A stretch of 64,000 nucleotides of DNA from Cadophora sp. MPI-SDFR-AT-0126. Its lineage: Eukaryota > Ascomycota > Leotiomycetes > Helotiales > Ploettnerulaceae. Location of the stretch: positions 1,860,001 through 1,924,000 of the forward strand of contig JAGMVK010000005.1 in assembly GCA_020747065.1 (NCBI GenBank), read 5' to 3'. The notes below the pieces were generated by a model. That model saw only the letters and a list, made by a program, of their open reading frames with translations, was not told the origin of the DNA and ran no database searches. The translations under genes and the position numbers were made by a program. Shown here piece after piece: positions 1 through 11,013 of the stretch (positions are counted from its first letter, which is position 1; each line of letters begins with the position of its first letter).

Positions 1-307
1 GTGTTGTTTTGGGGGGATGTTAGGGGCAGGGGGAAGAAAGCTGGTTAGAGATGTAAGCTTGAGAGCTCAGGATGGTTTTTAACAAGCTGTTTTATAAACG
101 CGGGAACTTGAAGGACAAGGAGTAAAGACGGGTCTGAGTGAGGCGTTGAGTAGCGACACAGGAGGATCTAGCTACAAAGAGAGAATCGATATGCTGACAG
201 GAACGCCGGTAATGCCTTTGAGGAATGAACACAACTTGAATACTTCGCCTATGAAATTTGGTGATGATATGAAAATAGGTGTAGATCCACCTAGGCATGA
301 CTTTGTG
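1..307. other. Left edge, no gene recognised
   Basis: Only short overlapping ORFs are present, with no start context, splice pattern or domain that supports a gene. The stretch probably holds the 3' untranslated region of the minus-strand gene that ends at 308. Confidence 0.5.
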
Positions 308-1261
308 TTAATGTATGCTTCCCATCATACCGCCTCTGACGCCAGGTATCATGCCTCCTGAGCCTCCACTCATCATAGGCCCCCCGCCAAATGTATCTCC
401 ATACTGACCCTCATCGTAGTAAAAGGGGTTTCCCCCAGCGGCTCCATTCATCATCTGCATCTGCTGCAAAGCGGCATGATGAGCTGCCAATTCGGCCTCC
501 ATCTCACTGCCTTCATAATCTTCGACGTACGGTGGGCGGTAGTTCGGATGCCGACTCTGCAACTGTAATGGGCTTCCCTGAAATGGTCCGTAAGGCATTC
601 TCGGCCGATCCATTGCACGCATATCAAAACTACCACCTGATCGAAGTGAAGGCGATCGCATGCCGAGATCTAAAGGGTCCATAAGACCTTGTCTTACTCC
701 CATGAAGCGGTCTTGTAGCGGGTTCCCCATGCCCGGCTCTGGGCGGAATAGATTCTGTTCGCGTGGTCCTAGCATAGGATTGTCTGCGAAAGGCTGTTGA
801 TTGTTGAACATTGGGGCTCGAAGCGAGCCGAGAGGAGCTCGACCGATCATAGGGCTGCTGAGGAGATCTCTACCACCCATCTCATCAATTCCTCCTAATC
901 CTCTCAATCCTCTCGATCCTCCCATTCCGCCTAGGCCTCCAAATGGATCGATGCATCCGCGTCTGCTGAATGAATCTATTCCACCTTGTCCTCCTAACCC
1001 GCCCATCCTGCCCATTACTCTCGAAGACACCATCCCATCCTCTATCTCGTCCCGTGACCGTCGAAGAGGAGGATCATCAAGACGAACAGCGCCGTGACGA
1101 CCCCAACCAATCTTCTCTCCACCTCTGCCTCCTAGACCGCGTCTAACGTAACCATCTCTCCAACCACGTCCAGACTTCTCCAGGCATTCACTGCACCCGT
1201 GAGATCTACTACCCCTTGCGTGACACCTGGAACCAGTGCGACAATTCCTTGCGTCTGACAT
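308..1261 (-). CDS. Gly/Met/Arg-rich hypothetical protein
   Basis: A single open frame of 317 residues. I do not recognise the family. The N-terminal ~60 residues carry Cys, His and Arg (Cys at about 7, 13, 23 and 26) and might be a small zinc-binding or basic head. Residues ~80-135 are low-complexity Gly repeats (GGLGG, GGMGG). The middle is rich in Pro, Met and Arg, and the C-terminus is again Gly/Met-rich. There is no signal peptide or membrane segment. The ATG at 1261 is the first in the frame. The long frame across a low-complexity region and the distinct head favour a real gene, but composition alone can keep such frames open. An upstream exon cannot be excluded. Confidence 0.5.
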   Translation of the reverse strand: MSDARNCRTGSRCHARGSRSHGCSECLEKSGRGWRDGYVRRGLGGRGGEKIGWGRHGAVRLDDPPLRRSRDEIEDGMVSSRVMGRMGGLGGQGGIDSFSRRGCIDPFGGLGGMGGSRGLRGLGGIDEMGGRDLLSSPMIGRAPLGSLRAPMFNNQQPFADNPMLGPREQNLFRPEPGMGNPLQDRFMGVRQGLMDPLDLGMRSPSLRSGGSFDMRAMDRPRMPYGPFQGSPLQLQSRHPNYRPPYVEDYEGSEMEAELAAHHAALQQMQMMNGAAGGNPFYYDEGQYGDTFGGGPMMSGGSGGMIPGVRGGMMGSIH

Positions 1262-2873
1262 GATTCGTATCTGGAAATTGCGGGGCTGACCATGAAGCTC
1301 GTGTGTGTTTGGAATTGATCACTTCAACGCTTTGGGTAACAATGACACATGGTTTGTGGAACGGACAAAATTCAAAAATATTGCTCGAATGGAAAACTTT
1401 TGAGATGGTGGGCCACGGGTGATGAGTAGATAGATATATGTGTTGTGTCAAGAGATGGAGCAACTAGTTCGCAAACACAGAGCGGTAAGAAACTGTGCCA
1501 GCACCCGGTGCGAGGTGGTCTGGACATCAATTTATATTGATAGGGAGATTTTGGGCGGCGTGTTTGAATTGTTTGTTGAGAATACTTACATGAGGAACAC
1601 TTACTGATGTGTCAAGTCAGAAGCCCTTTGTGCTACCAACGTGCATAAGATGTACCGTTGTACTTTGACGCCGTGTTTGCAGTCTGGACTGTCAGATCAG
1701 GTGGTTCTTATCGAAAAACGGAGGTGGCAAGATGACAGCTCTTTGAGCAAACAATGCTGGTAAGAGAGCACATGGTGAACTGTCCAGTAAGCTCTGCCGA
1801 TTCGAGGACTGACTGCGCCTGTTATCGTGTTGGCTCCCGACTCCAGCGAGTCAAAGATCCCGTTCGGCGTCGAGATTCGATGTCTGCGATATCTAGGAGA
1901 TACCAGCTGGTCCTGAGATGCTCGGTCTTGCAGATAGCATTATCAGCCACAGTGATTCTTGGGTCTGCATTGATCTTTTGGTAACACTACTGCTGCGCAC
2001 CCAAAGGGATGGTCGAAATCGAATGCAATGTTCATGTCGTTCAATTTGGCCTCGATCACTAAAATCAGGTGAGACTGCATGTGAGAAGTTGAAAATGAAT
2101 TGCTCCTGTGTATGAAAGATTTCCCAGACTACCAACCTAGAGTAAGAAAAAGTCCAGACTACCCGTTGCAAAGTGCTAGGCCTCTGATAGATGCTGAGCA
2201 TAACATAGCATATGATAGCATTAGCATTGGCTTCTTCGATGTATCATATAGGGGTCGAAACGTGGTCCGATATTCAGGAGACCCGATCTTGAGCTTTGGT
2301 CAAGGGGCCCGTTTTGACAATACGATAAACTATCTTTCTTGCCAGATGATTGAGGATGAGGCGATCAGATGAACTTGTGCAGAAATGGTGAGGGCGCCGA
2401 GTAGGTGACCTCTGACCATTTATCTTTTGAGGCGGATCCAAGATCTCGATTGTACCTGGATCAGCTTCCATTTGTCGCGTGGGCAGCGAGGTGTGGGTGT
2501 GGTGTGGTTGGTGTTTGTCCTGCAGAAGCCAACTATGTATGGGGGTCTGATCTAACGCGTTGAAGTTTAGCGCCACGAAGCGAATCCCGTCAAGAGCTCC
2601 ACGGCTCCAGCGAACTTTCTTCAACAGCAAAAGCAGAAATTGTTGCTCCCAACTTAACACCCCAATATCCACCTACAACGATCGAAATTCTACGTGATTC
2701 TTACTACAAAACACATACGCGCTGTACCATACAAGTCCACCGGTCTTTGCCGCCCACAAATAACCTATTGAAGACCTCAATTCTCGCGTTTTCGAATCGC
2801 GAATCGAATCCTCGGACTTTAGGATCGAGAATTTGCTCCATACAAACAATCTTGCTAGCGATCAATTCTAGCC
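1262..2873. other. Intergenic region, divergent promoters
   Basis: About 1.6 kb lies between the start of the minus-strand hypothetical gene and the start of the GYF-domain gene. The ORFs here are short and mutually overlapping, with no recognisable product. It presumably holds both promoters and 5' untranslated sequence. Confidence 0.45.
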
Positions 2874-5800
2874 ATGCCTTCCCATCTACCATCAAGCTTT
2901 GCGTCTGCAGCTGCCGGATCCAGCCGTGATACTCGAAATGGAAGAGGTGATGGTCGAGGGAGCGGGGATTGGTATGTCGCCTCCCTACAAGTCTCCTAGC
3001 CTGGGCGCCGCTTGTAGAAGCTCGCTACCTCTATTTGCATGTCTAGGAGCTTTATGCTAATCTGGAAATCTACAGGAGTCGAAGAGAACAGAGACCTGCT
3101 AATGGCACCTTGACCCTACGACGCAACTCCCAAGCCCCCTTTACTCAATCAACCCAAGATGCTCCACCTCAAACACCTGGCGCAGAAACACCTGGCTTGT
3201 CACAACAACCAAACCCATACGACTCGATTCCATCAGGTGGTCGGTATTCGAAGCAGGATATACTCGATATTGCTGCCGCGCAGAAGGACGTTGGACAGAA
3301 CAAAGATGTCTCAGCCCTGTTCATGGGAGGCTGGGATCCGGACAATTCAAGCAGTACCAACAGTCGCAGCGGATGGGGCAAAACTGGTGATGGCAGAGAC
3401 AACTATGGCCCAGAAGTGTGCTGGAACCGAAATGGGGATTCTCTTCCAATTGCCTTCGAGGAAATGTCGGACGCAGAAAAGGCTGTCAGTACCTCCTCCA
3501 ATGGTTTGTTTTCTAGCTGACATTCTATAGCTTTTTTCTACCGATGTCAACTCGCCCCTGAAACCTCCACCACAAAATTCTAACAAGGATCAGAATGCGC
3601 AAGGAGCCGGTACCAATGGTCGCAAGACATCTGTCTCTCATGGACAAAATTCTGGACCATTTGGACTCTCCTCTCCAGCATCAAGCCGACCAAGTACGAG
3701 ACGACAATTGACAACGGATGGTGCTTTGCAATCGCCATCCGGTACAGGTCGCTTTTCTAAGGATGAACCTTCTCCATTTTTCACTCGTAAATACAACGAC
3801 ACAAAGGATGGACAAGATGATCGCCCCGAGGATTCAAAGCCAGGCTTGCCATTTGGGGGCTTGATGCGAAGCAACACAGCTGGTAGTGCACTCGGGAACG
3901 GACCTGCTTCCCCTTGGGGACCTTCGGGCAATGTGGCGATGTCTCCGATGGGCAATTTTGGAAGCTTCGCACTTGGAGGCTCTACGGCCAACCCACCAAC
4001 TCCAATCGATAAACGTCCAGCGTTGGGGCGGGGAGAAAGTCGATTAGCACACCTAATGCCCAAGGAGAGTGCTGAAGATCTCTCGAAGACTGTAGACAGA
4101 CCATGGAGGACTCGACAACGGACCGACACAGACCCATTTGGGGATGACGTCCCGACTGGCAGTGCTGCTCTGGGCGGCGGTCAAGATTCGAGCCCACCTT
4201 TTAACCCCCAACAGCGAGCTCCTGGTGTGGACACTCCAGTGCGGGGAAACTCGAGTGATTTTGGAATGTCTGAAATGCCGAGTTTTGCTCAGCGCGGCCA
4301 AGCCCATCAAACACCAGCTCGCCACAATGAACATGAGCCTATGAGTCCATCAGATACCAACCCATACCGTAGTCCTCCTGATGAGAAGCATCATGCGGAC
4401 GATTCAAGCTACGAGGGTGAGCCTGCGCATCACAGCCGTGTTCAGGGTCTAGGCGGTATTCCTGAACACGCCCCGAACACTTACGGAGGTTTACCTCGAG
4501 CCTTCACGAACACGTTCGAGGGAAGTGATCGTAGTCAAACCTCCAGTGCTGGCGCCACAAGAGGCTTTCCACCTCTTTCTGGACTGCCAAGTGGGTTTGG
4601 AGGTTTAGGAGGATGGCCAACGAGTGGCAATCCCATCGCCACCCCAGACCGCGAACGACAAGCTTTTGCATCAAATGCATTTGGTAGCTCGGTGTTTGGT
4701 CCAATGGGAGAGCTTCAATCGCCAAGTGTTGGTATGAACAGCATGTTTGGCCCATCTGGTAATGCTAGCGGAACCAATACTATCGGACGTGGAAGCAGCA
4801 AGCTTGGTTCTCTGTTCCCTGCAGCCATGCAAGCTCAGATGCAGACTGCGGATACCGAACAACATTCTGGTGACGGAGCCGAGATGCGACAAAGCAGTGC
4901 TTTTGGAGCCATTGGCAGAAGCACGTTTCCTCCACGGGAAACTGATAGTCCGATGCGAACTGGAAGACATCCCTTCGAAGATTTGTTTCCATCCGGCGAT
5001 ACTTCCAGAAACCAAGGAGTTTTCTCTTCATCTGAGAGCGCCCCAGGACAAACGGCCACCTCGTTCTCTCAAGCTCCTTCTGCCCAAGCCAATTATGTAC
5101 AGTCTCAAGCATCATCTGACTCTGCCTCCAATCAGCTTCCTGCCTCGCAGCAGCGTATGATGGTGATGCCAGACAGAATGAGATGGGTGTATCTTGATCC
5201 CCAAGGCAAAGTACAAGGTCCTTGGTCAGGTCTGGAGATGCATGACTGGTACAAGGCTTCGTTCTTTACTGCAGATCTCTCTGTGAAGAAGGTCGAGGAC
5301 ACGGATTTTGAGCCACTTGGACAGTTGATCAGACGTATTGGCAACTCCCGCGAGCCTTTCCTCGTCCCTCAAATCGGTATTCCACACGGCCCACCAACCT
5401 CACAAGGCGCTGCATTTGCTCCTGCTGCAGCTGGTCCTGGAAATGCTGCTCAACCTGGCGCTGTTCAGCCACCATTTGCAAACTCGTTCCCAAGCTTTGG
5501 TACGACCTTGACTGCTGAGCAACAGAATAACTTAGAGCGACGTAAGCAGGAAGAACAGTTCTTGATGGCTCGTCAAAAGGAGTTCTTAGCTCAACAGCAA
5601 GTCAATGCTAAGCAGATGCAAATGGGGGGAATTGGTGGACTTCATCACCAAACCAGCGCCCACAGTCTTCAAAGTCAGCCAAGCTTCGGCAGCATTAACT
5701 CCCCTATTGGCATGCCACAACCTCCAATGCAGAACGTTACTGGATTCTATGATGGCCCCCCCCAGACAGTTTCCTGCCCAACCAACTGAAGGTATTGCGT

Positions 5801-7445
5801 CCAGCTTTTTTCGTGAGGAAGAACTCGCGCGCCTGTCACTCCGGGATCGTCAGCAGCTTTTCAACCCCACGGTACCTGGCCCGCAGCAATCCACCCATGC
5901 CCAACAGATAGCATCGCTTTTTGGCCCAAACTCTGAAGCCCAGCGTCAGGCTGCTAGAATGGAGCAAGAGGACCCCTCTGGTTTTAATGCTCGTCTCCAA
6001 GAGTTCCAGCAATTGAGAGCTCAGCACGAGTTGGAAGAAGCAAATCAAGCCCATGGTACTTCTGAGCCGATTGCTCCACCTCAACACCAAGAGCAAGAGC
6101 CAGCCTTTCATGATAATGTTGAGCCTGAGCCGGAAGTCCCTGAAACCAAGGAGCAGCCTTTGTCTCTGACAGAACAGGTTCAGAAGGCCAAGTCAGCCAA
6201 GCAATCCCCCGTCACTACTGCTCAGCCGGAATCACCATGGGGCAAAGTTCCCACCACTGGCTTCCCAATGCCATTCCCTCCACCACCTCAATCTACAACT
6301 CCCCTGCCAGCCCCCACAGCACAGCGGGGACGCTCTACGCTCCCCGATGCGTTAAATGTTGAAGTCAGATCGCGTTCTGAAACTCCTGAGGTTGCTAGCG
6401 CCACACCTTCTCTTGCACCGTGGGCCAAAGAACCAACCGAAGCAGCTAGGGGTCCATCTTTGAAGGAGATCCAAGAGGCGGAGGCAAAGAAAGCAGCCAA
6501 GGCCGAAGAAATCGCTGCAGCCCAGCGACGTGCAAACTACGAGCAAGAGTTGAAGATGCTTACCAGTGTCGCCACTGCTCCCGCGCCAGGGCTACCAACT
6601 TCTTCTACTTGGGGAAACACTGCCTCGCCTGCTACACCTACCAATGCTCCATCTGCATGGGCAAAGCCTGTCGTCTCCAAGGTTCAAGCTTCGACCGGCT
6701 CCGCTACATCTAAGAAGACCTTGGCAGACATTCAAAGGGAGGAGGAATCGCGAAAGCAGAAGGCTGCTGCTGCAATGCTCGCAGCTCAACCTGCTGTATC
6801 TGCTGGTAAGCGCTATGCTGATCTTGCGAGCAAAGTCACTCCTCCCGCACCTCTTGGTGGCTCTCCTTGGTCTACTGTTGGAGCCGGTGGCAAGGTTCGA
6901 ATTCCAACCGGACCCGCTGCGTCTTCTCCTCAGCCAGCACGTGCTGTGAGCAGTGCCAGCGTTTCCACGGCATCTGCATCCCGTGTTACAAGACCTGCAG
7001 CCGCTGTTCGCAGCGCAACTGGACCAGCTGGTGCTAATGCAGCTAAGGAGGAATTTGCCAAATGGGCAAAGGCAACACTGGCCAATGGTCTGAATTCAGA
7101 TATTAATGGTAGGTGCCGCCCTCTTTCTATTATCTTATCAGTTGCTAATTTTTTACAGTTGACGAATTTGTCGTGACACTCATGGCACTCCCTGCCGAGG
7201 CTGGCATCATTGCTGATAGTATCTACGCCAGCTCCAAACTGATGAATGGAAACGATTTCGCTGTTGAGTTTCTTCGACGACGTGGTCTGTCCGAGAAGGG
7301 CATCGTCGAGCCTGCGAATAACGGGTCCGGCCTTGCTGGCGATAAGTCAGGAGGATGGAACGAGGTCGCAAAGAAGGGACCGCCCAAGGAGGAACCCACT
7401 GCGGGCTTCAAGGTAGTCCCCAACAAGAAGAAGGGACGTAAGTGA
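2874..7445 (+). CDS. GYF-domain protein (Smy2/GIGYF-like), one frameshift
   Basis: Exons 2874-2971, 3076-3484, 3531-7108 and 7159-7445. The GYF domain lies at about residues 718-775 and shows WVYLDPQG, GPWSGLEMHDWY and ASFF, the proline-rich-ligand fold of Smy2 and GIGYF adaptors in translational repression and vesicle traffic. Before it are ~700 residues of Ser/Pro/Gly-rich disorder; after it comes a Gln/Glu-rich coiled coil, then a conserved C-terminal helical block (FAKWAK, LMALPAEAG, FAVEFLRRRGLS). The frame breaks at a run of eight C at 5756-5763: upstream it stops at 5789, while the +1 frame carries on to 7445. One C fewer would give a continuous protein of 1456 residues with every exon junction in phase. 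The break is therefore either a base-call error or a recent mutation. The role is inferred from family knowledge. Confidence 0.85.
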
Positions 7446-7919
7446 ACGGTTGTACGATTTATGTATGAATGCATGTGTACACGTTTTAGCATAGCCGGGA
7501 TTGTTTAGCACGGTGGTTTTGTTGCATCATCCGGTGCATAGCTGCGAGCGTAGTGTATTGGTTGTAGTCATCGGGTACTGCTAGGGTTTTGTGGTTTCGA
7601 TAGCTGCACAATCTATGTACTTGTGATCGCAATGGTTTTCCATTAAGTGAAGCAACAAATCTTTGAAGTGAAACAGCAACTCAAAGCAGTCCGGTCTGAA
7701 TCTTTCTTATTGGAAGTGATTGTAGAGAAAGCATATAATACTAATATTTTCATATTGCAACAGTGATTCATCCATCAGCTGTTGATGACGAAAGTAGTAC
7801 TGTACCATCTCGCGTCCTTGAAATCCCGCTGACAAAGCATCTCGTCAAATTTGAAGATTTTCACAAAATCCGAACACAAAACCGAGCGTCTTAATTAAAT
7901 CCCTAGCAACGCGAGCAAA
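7446..7919. other. Intergenic, 3' UTR and TPR-gene promoter
   Basis: About 470 nt between two co-directional genes. It contains AT-rich stretches near 7730-7760 and no coding signal that I can support. Confidence 0.5.
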
Positions 7920-10808
7920 ATGTCTCAAATTTCATCTGTCCTTGGAGGTCAGAGTCTTGATGCTCTACTTTTCAATTTTGAATCTTTGAAAGAGCAATCG
8001 GACCTTTCAGAAGTGGTGTCTCAATACCAGGATGGGAATTACAAAGCGGTTCTCCGAAATGCAGTCTCGCAAACCCTATACGGCAAGCTCGTCGAGACGA
8101 TATCCCTCTCGCGCTCTGAGCAAGATGCTGCGTTGCAAAATGCAGGCTTCGATAGCGAAGCAGGATCTGTACAGGTCTTGATCGTTGGATTAGCTGCTTT
8201 CAACGCCTTCTTGCAAGCCAATGTCACGGGACCGCCACTGGACTTCGGGGATGTTTTTCTGAAGAATGGAGATGGAGATGCGTTCAAAGAGCAGTGTGTG
8301 AGGAGTTTGGATATTGATGGCGTTTCTGTCTACCAATATATCCCATACGTAGAACTGTTCTGCCTGGCGAGATTCATTTTTACGGTCTATTTCCCCCGGA
8401 TTGTCGGAGCGGAATACAGTGACTCGAAATGGATGCGCTTCAGAATCAACGCATACCATCAAAGGCTCCTGTCTGGTGTCTCAGGTGCGAGACTGAGCGA
8501 GTCTACCGTGTTGCAGGATGCCATCGATAAGGATCTGACGGCCCTGGAGGATGAAATTCTTGGCGACAAATCGATATTTTCGACGGAGGCTAAGGTGCAG
8601 TTTCTACTCGAGAAGGCACAGGTGTATATCCTTCAGGGTCTCGATATGAAGGCGAGGGAGAATGTCAAGCTGGCTAAGACGGTTTCGGGATTCAGTTATG
8701 CTCTGACAGGAGCACTCGGAAAGAGGACTAAGTTTCAGCAGGATGATCTCTCTCAATTGGTCGTATTTGCTAAGAGCAGCGAATCTGATATCGCAACTGA
8801 ATCCTTGTCAAAAGATCTCAAGGAGAGCACCATCTCAAATGAGAACTCTACTCAACCTGAAGCAGTACAACTGAACGATGATACTCTCCTAGAGTCAATC
8901 GAGTTCACCACAGACAAGGTAGATCCTACGAATCTACCTGCAGAGCTTGCAGGTCTTCAACCAAACGACCAACCTCAACTCAAACCCTTGGACCAAATCA
9001 CGCTTCTTACAGAAGCAACAATCAAAGACACTTTCCTTCCCCTCGACAAGCTAAACAGCGAAGAGATCCTTCCTTTCGCCCTCCGAGTCCTCTCAGACAA
9101 ACCCACCAATTGGCAAATCTATACCCAAGCCCTCCTAGTACGCAGCCGTATCGAATCCCACCGCTCTAGAACACAAGAGCGCAGTATTCTCCAATTGCAA
9201 GTCATCGTGGACCAAATTATTGCTGATACTCAGGAAAAACCCTCTGCAGAAACAGGAGGAGACGTCCCCGAAATTCGCGTCACGCAATTCATGCCGCGAG
9301 CTAAAGCCTCTGAATCAGCGCCTGTGGCAGAACGTCTCCGGTATATCTACCAACTCAATACACCAACACGATGGGAACTCGAGACTGAGTTAGCGTATGC
9401 TTGGTCAGGAGCAGGTAGTTTCGTGTCTGCCCTCGAGATCTTCAAGCGCTTGAAATTGTGGGCTGAGGTAGCTCTCTGCTACCACACTGTAGGCCAAGAA
9501 GATAAAGCACGACAAGTCATCCGTCGACAATTGTACTTCTCCTCCAAGGGCCCCGAGATGGATAAACTCCACATAGATTCCCCAGAATTCATCACCGAGA
9601 ATTGGGAAGGCGAGATGCGTCCTACGCCAGCACATGCTCCTCGTCTCTGGTGCATATTAGGTGATCTTGAAAACGACCCAGAATGCTGGCTTCGTGCATG
9701 GGAGAGCTCCAAGCATAGGTATGCGCGCGCACAGCGCAGCTTAGGAGAATACTACGTCAAGGCGGGCAAGTTGGAAGAAGCTCGCGAGGCATATATGCAA
9801 GCAACAGTCGTTAACAGACAAAACAATGACTCGTGGTCACGACTCGGTGATCTCGACCTCCGAGTCGGGAACTGGGATGGAGCCATCATCGCTTTCCAGC
9901 AAAGTATCATGATAGACGACACAGACGCAAAGACGTACTCGAATCTCGGTTCCGCTCTACTCTCAAAACACAAAGAGCTCGTCACATTGGAGAAAGCAGC
10001 GGCTAAAGACGCCATCACCCCCTCATCAACCACCGACGCCGACTCCGACTCCGAAGAAATCTCCTTGAAAACAGAGCCAAAGCAAGACCCCAAAGCAATT
10101 CTCCACCAAGCCCTTCAAGCCTACAAACGTGGCGCCGCACTCGCCCACTCCAATTGGCAAATCTACGATAACGTAATAACCATCGCCCTTCGCCTCTCTC
10201 CCCCATCATTCCCCGATCTCCTCCTAGGTCTCCGAGCCGTCCTTCGAATTCGCGCCCCAGCCGTAGGAGAATACGCCATTGACATCGACGTGCTGCGCGC
10301 TCTCGTAGCGGAAGTTACGTCCTCAGACCGAACACCCAGCACCTACCCTGGCGAATCCGCCTCCGAGAATAACCGGAAATACATCCCTCCGCGTGGGACT
10401 CTCGGTCGTGCCTTAATCGCAATGGTAGACAACGAGATCATACCCCTCATAACCAAACGCGGCGAACTCTGGGTCCTTGTTGAGAAGTTGAGGTTTTGGC
10501 AGAGGGATTATGAGGGTGCGTTGAGGTGTGCGGAGAGAGGGTGGAGGTTGGTGATGAGTGCTGCTGAGGCGGAATGGTTGGTTGAGAGGGAGGGGTGGAG
10601 GGCTGTGGTGGGTGTTACGGATAATTTGGTTAGTGCGTATGAGAATTATGGGAGCATGGAAGGTGTTGATGGGAAGGAGGTCGAGAAGGGGTGGAGAATG
10701 AAGGCGAGGAGTGCTGTTAGGGGTGTTATGGCTAAGGCCAGGGATGCGTGGGAGGGGAGTGAGGATTGGGGGATTCTGAAGGGCAGATTGGAGGAATTGA
10801 AGAGTTAG
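7920..10808 (+). CDS. TPR protein of the Emw1/TTC27 family
   Basis: One intronless frame of 962 residues. Tetratricopeptide repeats are visible from about residue 490: a block with ELAYAWSGAGSFVSALEIF and KLWAEVALCYHTVGQEDKA, then YYVKAGKLEEAREAYMQA, WSRLGDLDLRVGNWDGAIIAF and TYSNLGSALL. This order of a long helical N-terminus followed by clustered TPRs near the C-terminus matches the yeast Emw1 / human TTC27 family, which is essential and linked to cell integrity and protein maturation. Length fits the family (roughly 840-950). The ATG at 7920 opens the frame just after AT-rich leader sequence. The gene converges on sidA, with about 205 nt between the stops; no functional link to the siderophore genes is implied. 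Confidence 0.85.
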   Translation: MSQISSVLGGQSLDALLFNFESLKEQSDLSEVVSQYQDGNYKAVLRNAVSQTLYGKLVETISLSRSEQDAALQNAGFDSEAGSVQVLIVGLAAFNAFLQANVTGPPLDFGDVFLKNGDGDAFKEQCVRSLDIDGVSVYQYIPYVELFCLARFIFTVYFPRIVGAEYSDSKWMRFRINAYHQRLLSGVSGARLSESTVLQDAIDKDLTALEDEILGDKSIFSTEAKVQFLLEKAQVYILQGLDMKARENVKLAKTVSGFSYALTGALGKRTKFQQDDLSQLVVFAKSSESDIATESLSKDLKESTISNENSTQPEAVQLNDDTLLESIEFTTDKVDPTNLPAELAGLQPNDQPQLKPLDQITLLTEATIKDTFLPLDKLNSEEILPFALRVLSDKPTNWQIYTQALLVRSRIESHRSRTQERSILQLQVIVDQIIADTQEKPSAETGGDVPEIRVTQFMPRAKASESAPVAERLRYIYQLNTPTRWELETELAYAWSGAGSFVSALEIFKRLKLWAEVALCYHTVGQEDKARQVIRRQLYFSSKGPEMDKLHIDSPEFITENWEGEMRPTPAHAPRLWCILGDLENDPECWLRAWESSKHRYARAQRSLGEYYVKAGKLEEAREAYMQATVVNRQNNDSWSRLGDLDLRVGNWDGAIIAFQQSIMIDDTDAKTYSNLGSALLSKHKELVTLEKAAAKDAITPSSTTDADSDSEEISLKTEPKQDPKAILHQALQAYKRGAALAHSNWQIYDNVITIALRLSPPSFPDLLLGLRAVLRIRAPAVGEYAIDIDVLRALVAEVTSSDRTPSTYPGESASENNRKYIPPRGTLGRALIAMVDNEIIPLITKRGELWVLVEKLRFWQRDYEGALRCAERGWRLVMSAAEAEWLVEREGWRAVVGVTDNLVSAYENYGSMEGVDGKEVEKGWRMKARSAVRGVMAKARDAWEGSEDWGILKGRLEELKS

Positions 10809-11013
10809 ATGAGAGTTCCAAAGGACATTGAACGCATATATTAGATGAAGGTCGTTACGAATGCGTATTGTGTGTGAGTGGGCCTCTATATATGGCCGTA
10901 TTACCCCTCACCTCGTTTCATTCGCTCTGCTGGCATGTAAAGATGCAGAAATGCTAAACGCCAGAATATATCCCAAATCTGCTCCATCAAGATTCATAAA
11001 TGTATTAGCAAAT

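Noticed and set aside
3638..4129. 163-residue minus-strand frame opposite the GYF gene
   Set aside because: Antisense shadow of a Ser/Pro-rich coding region.
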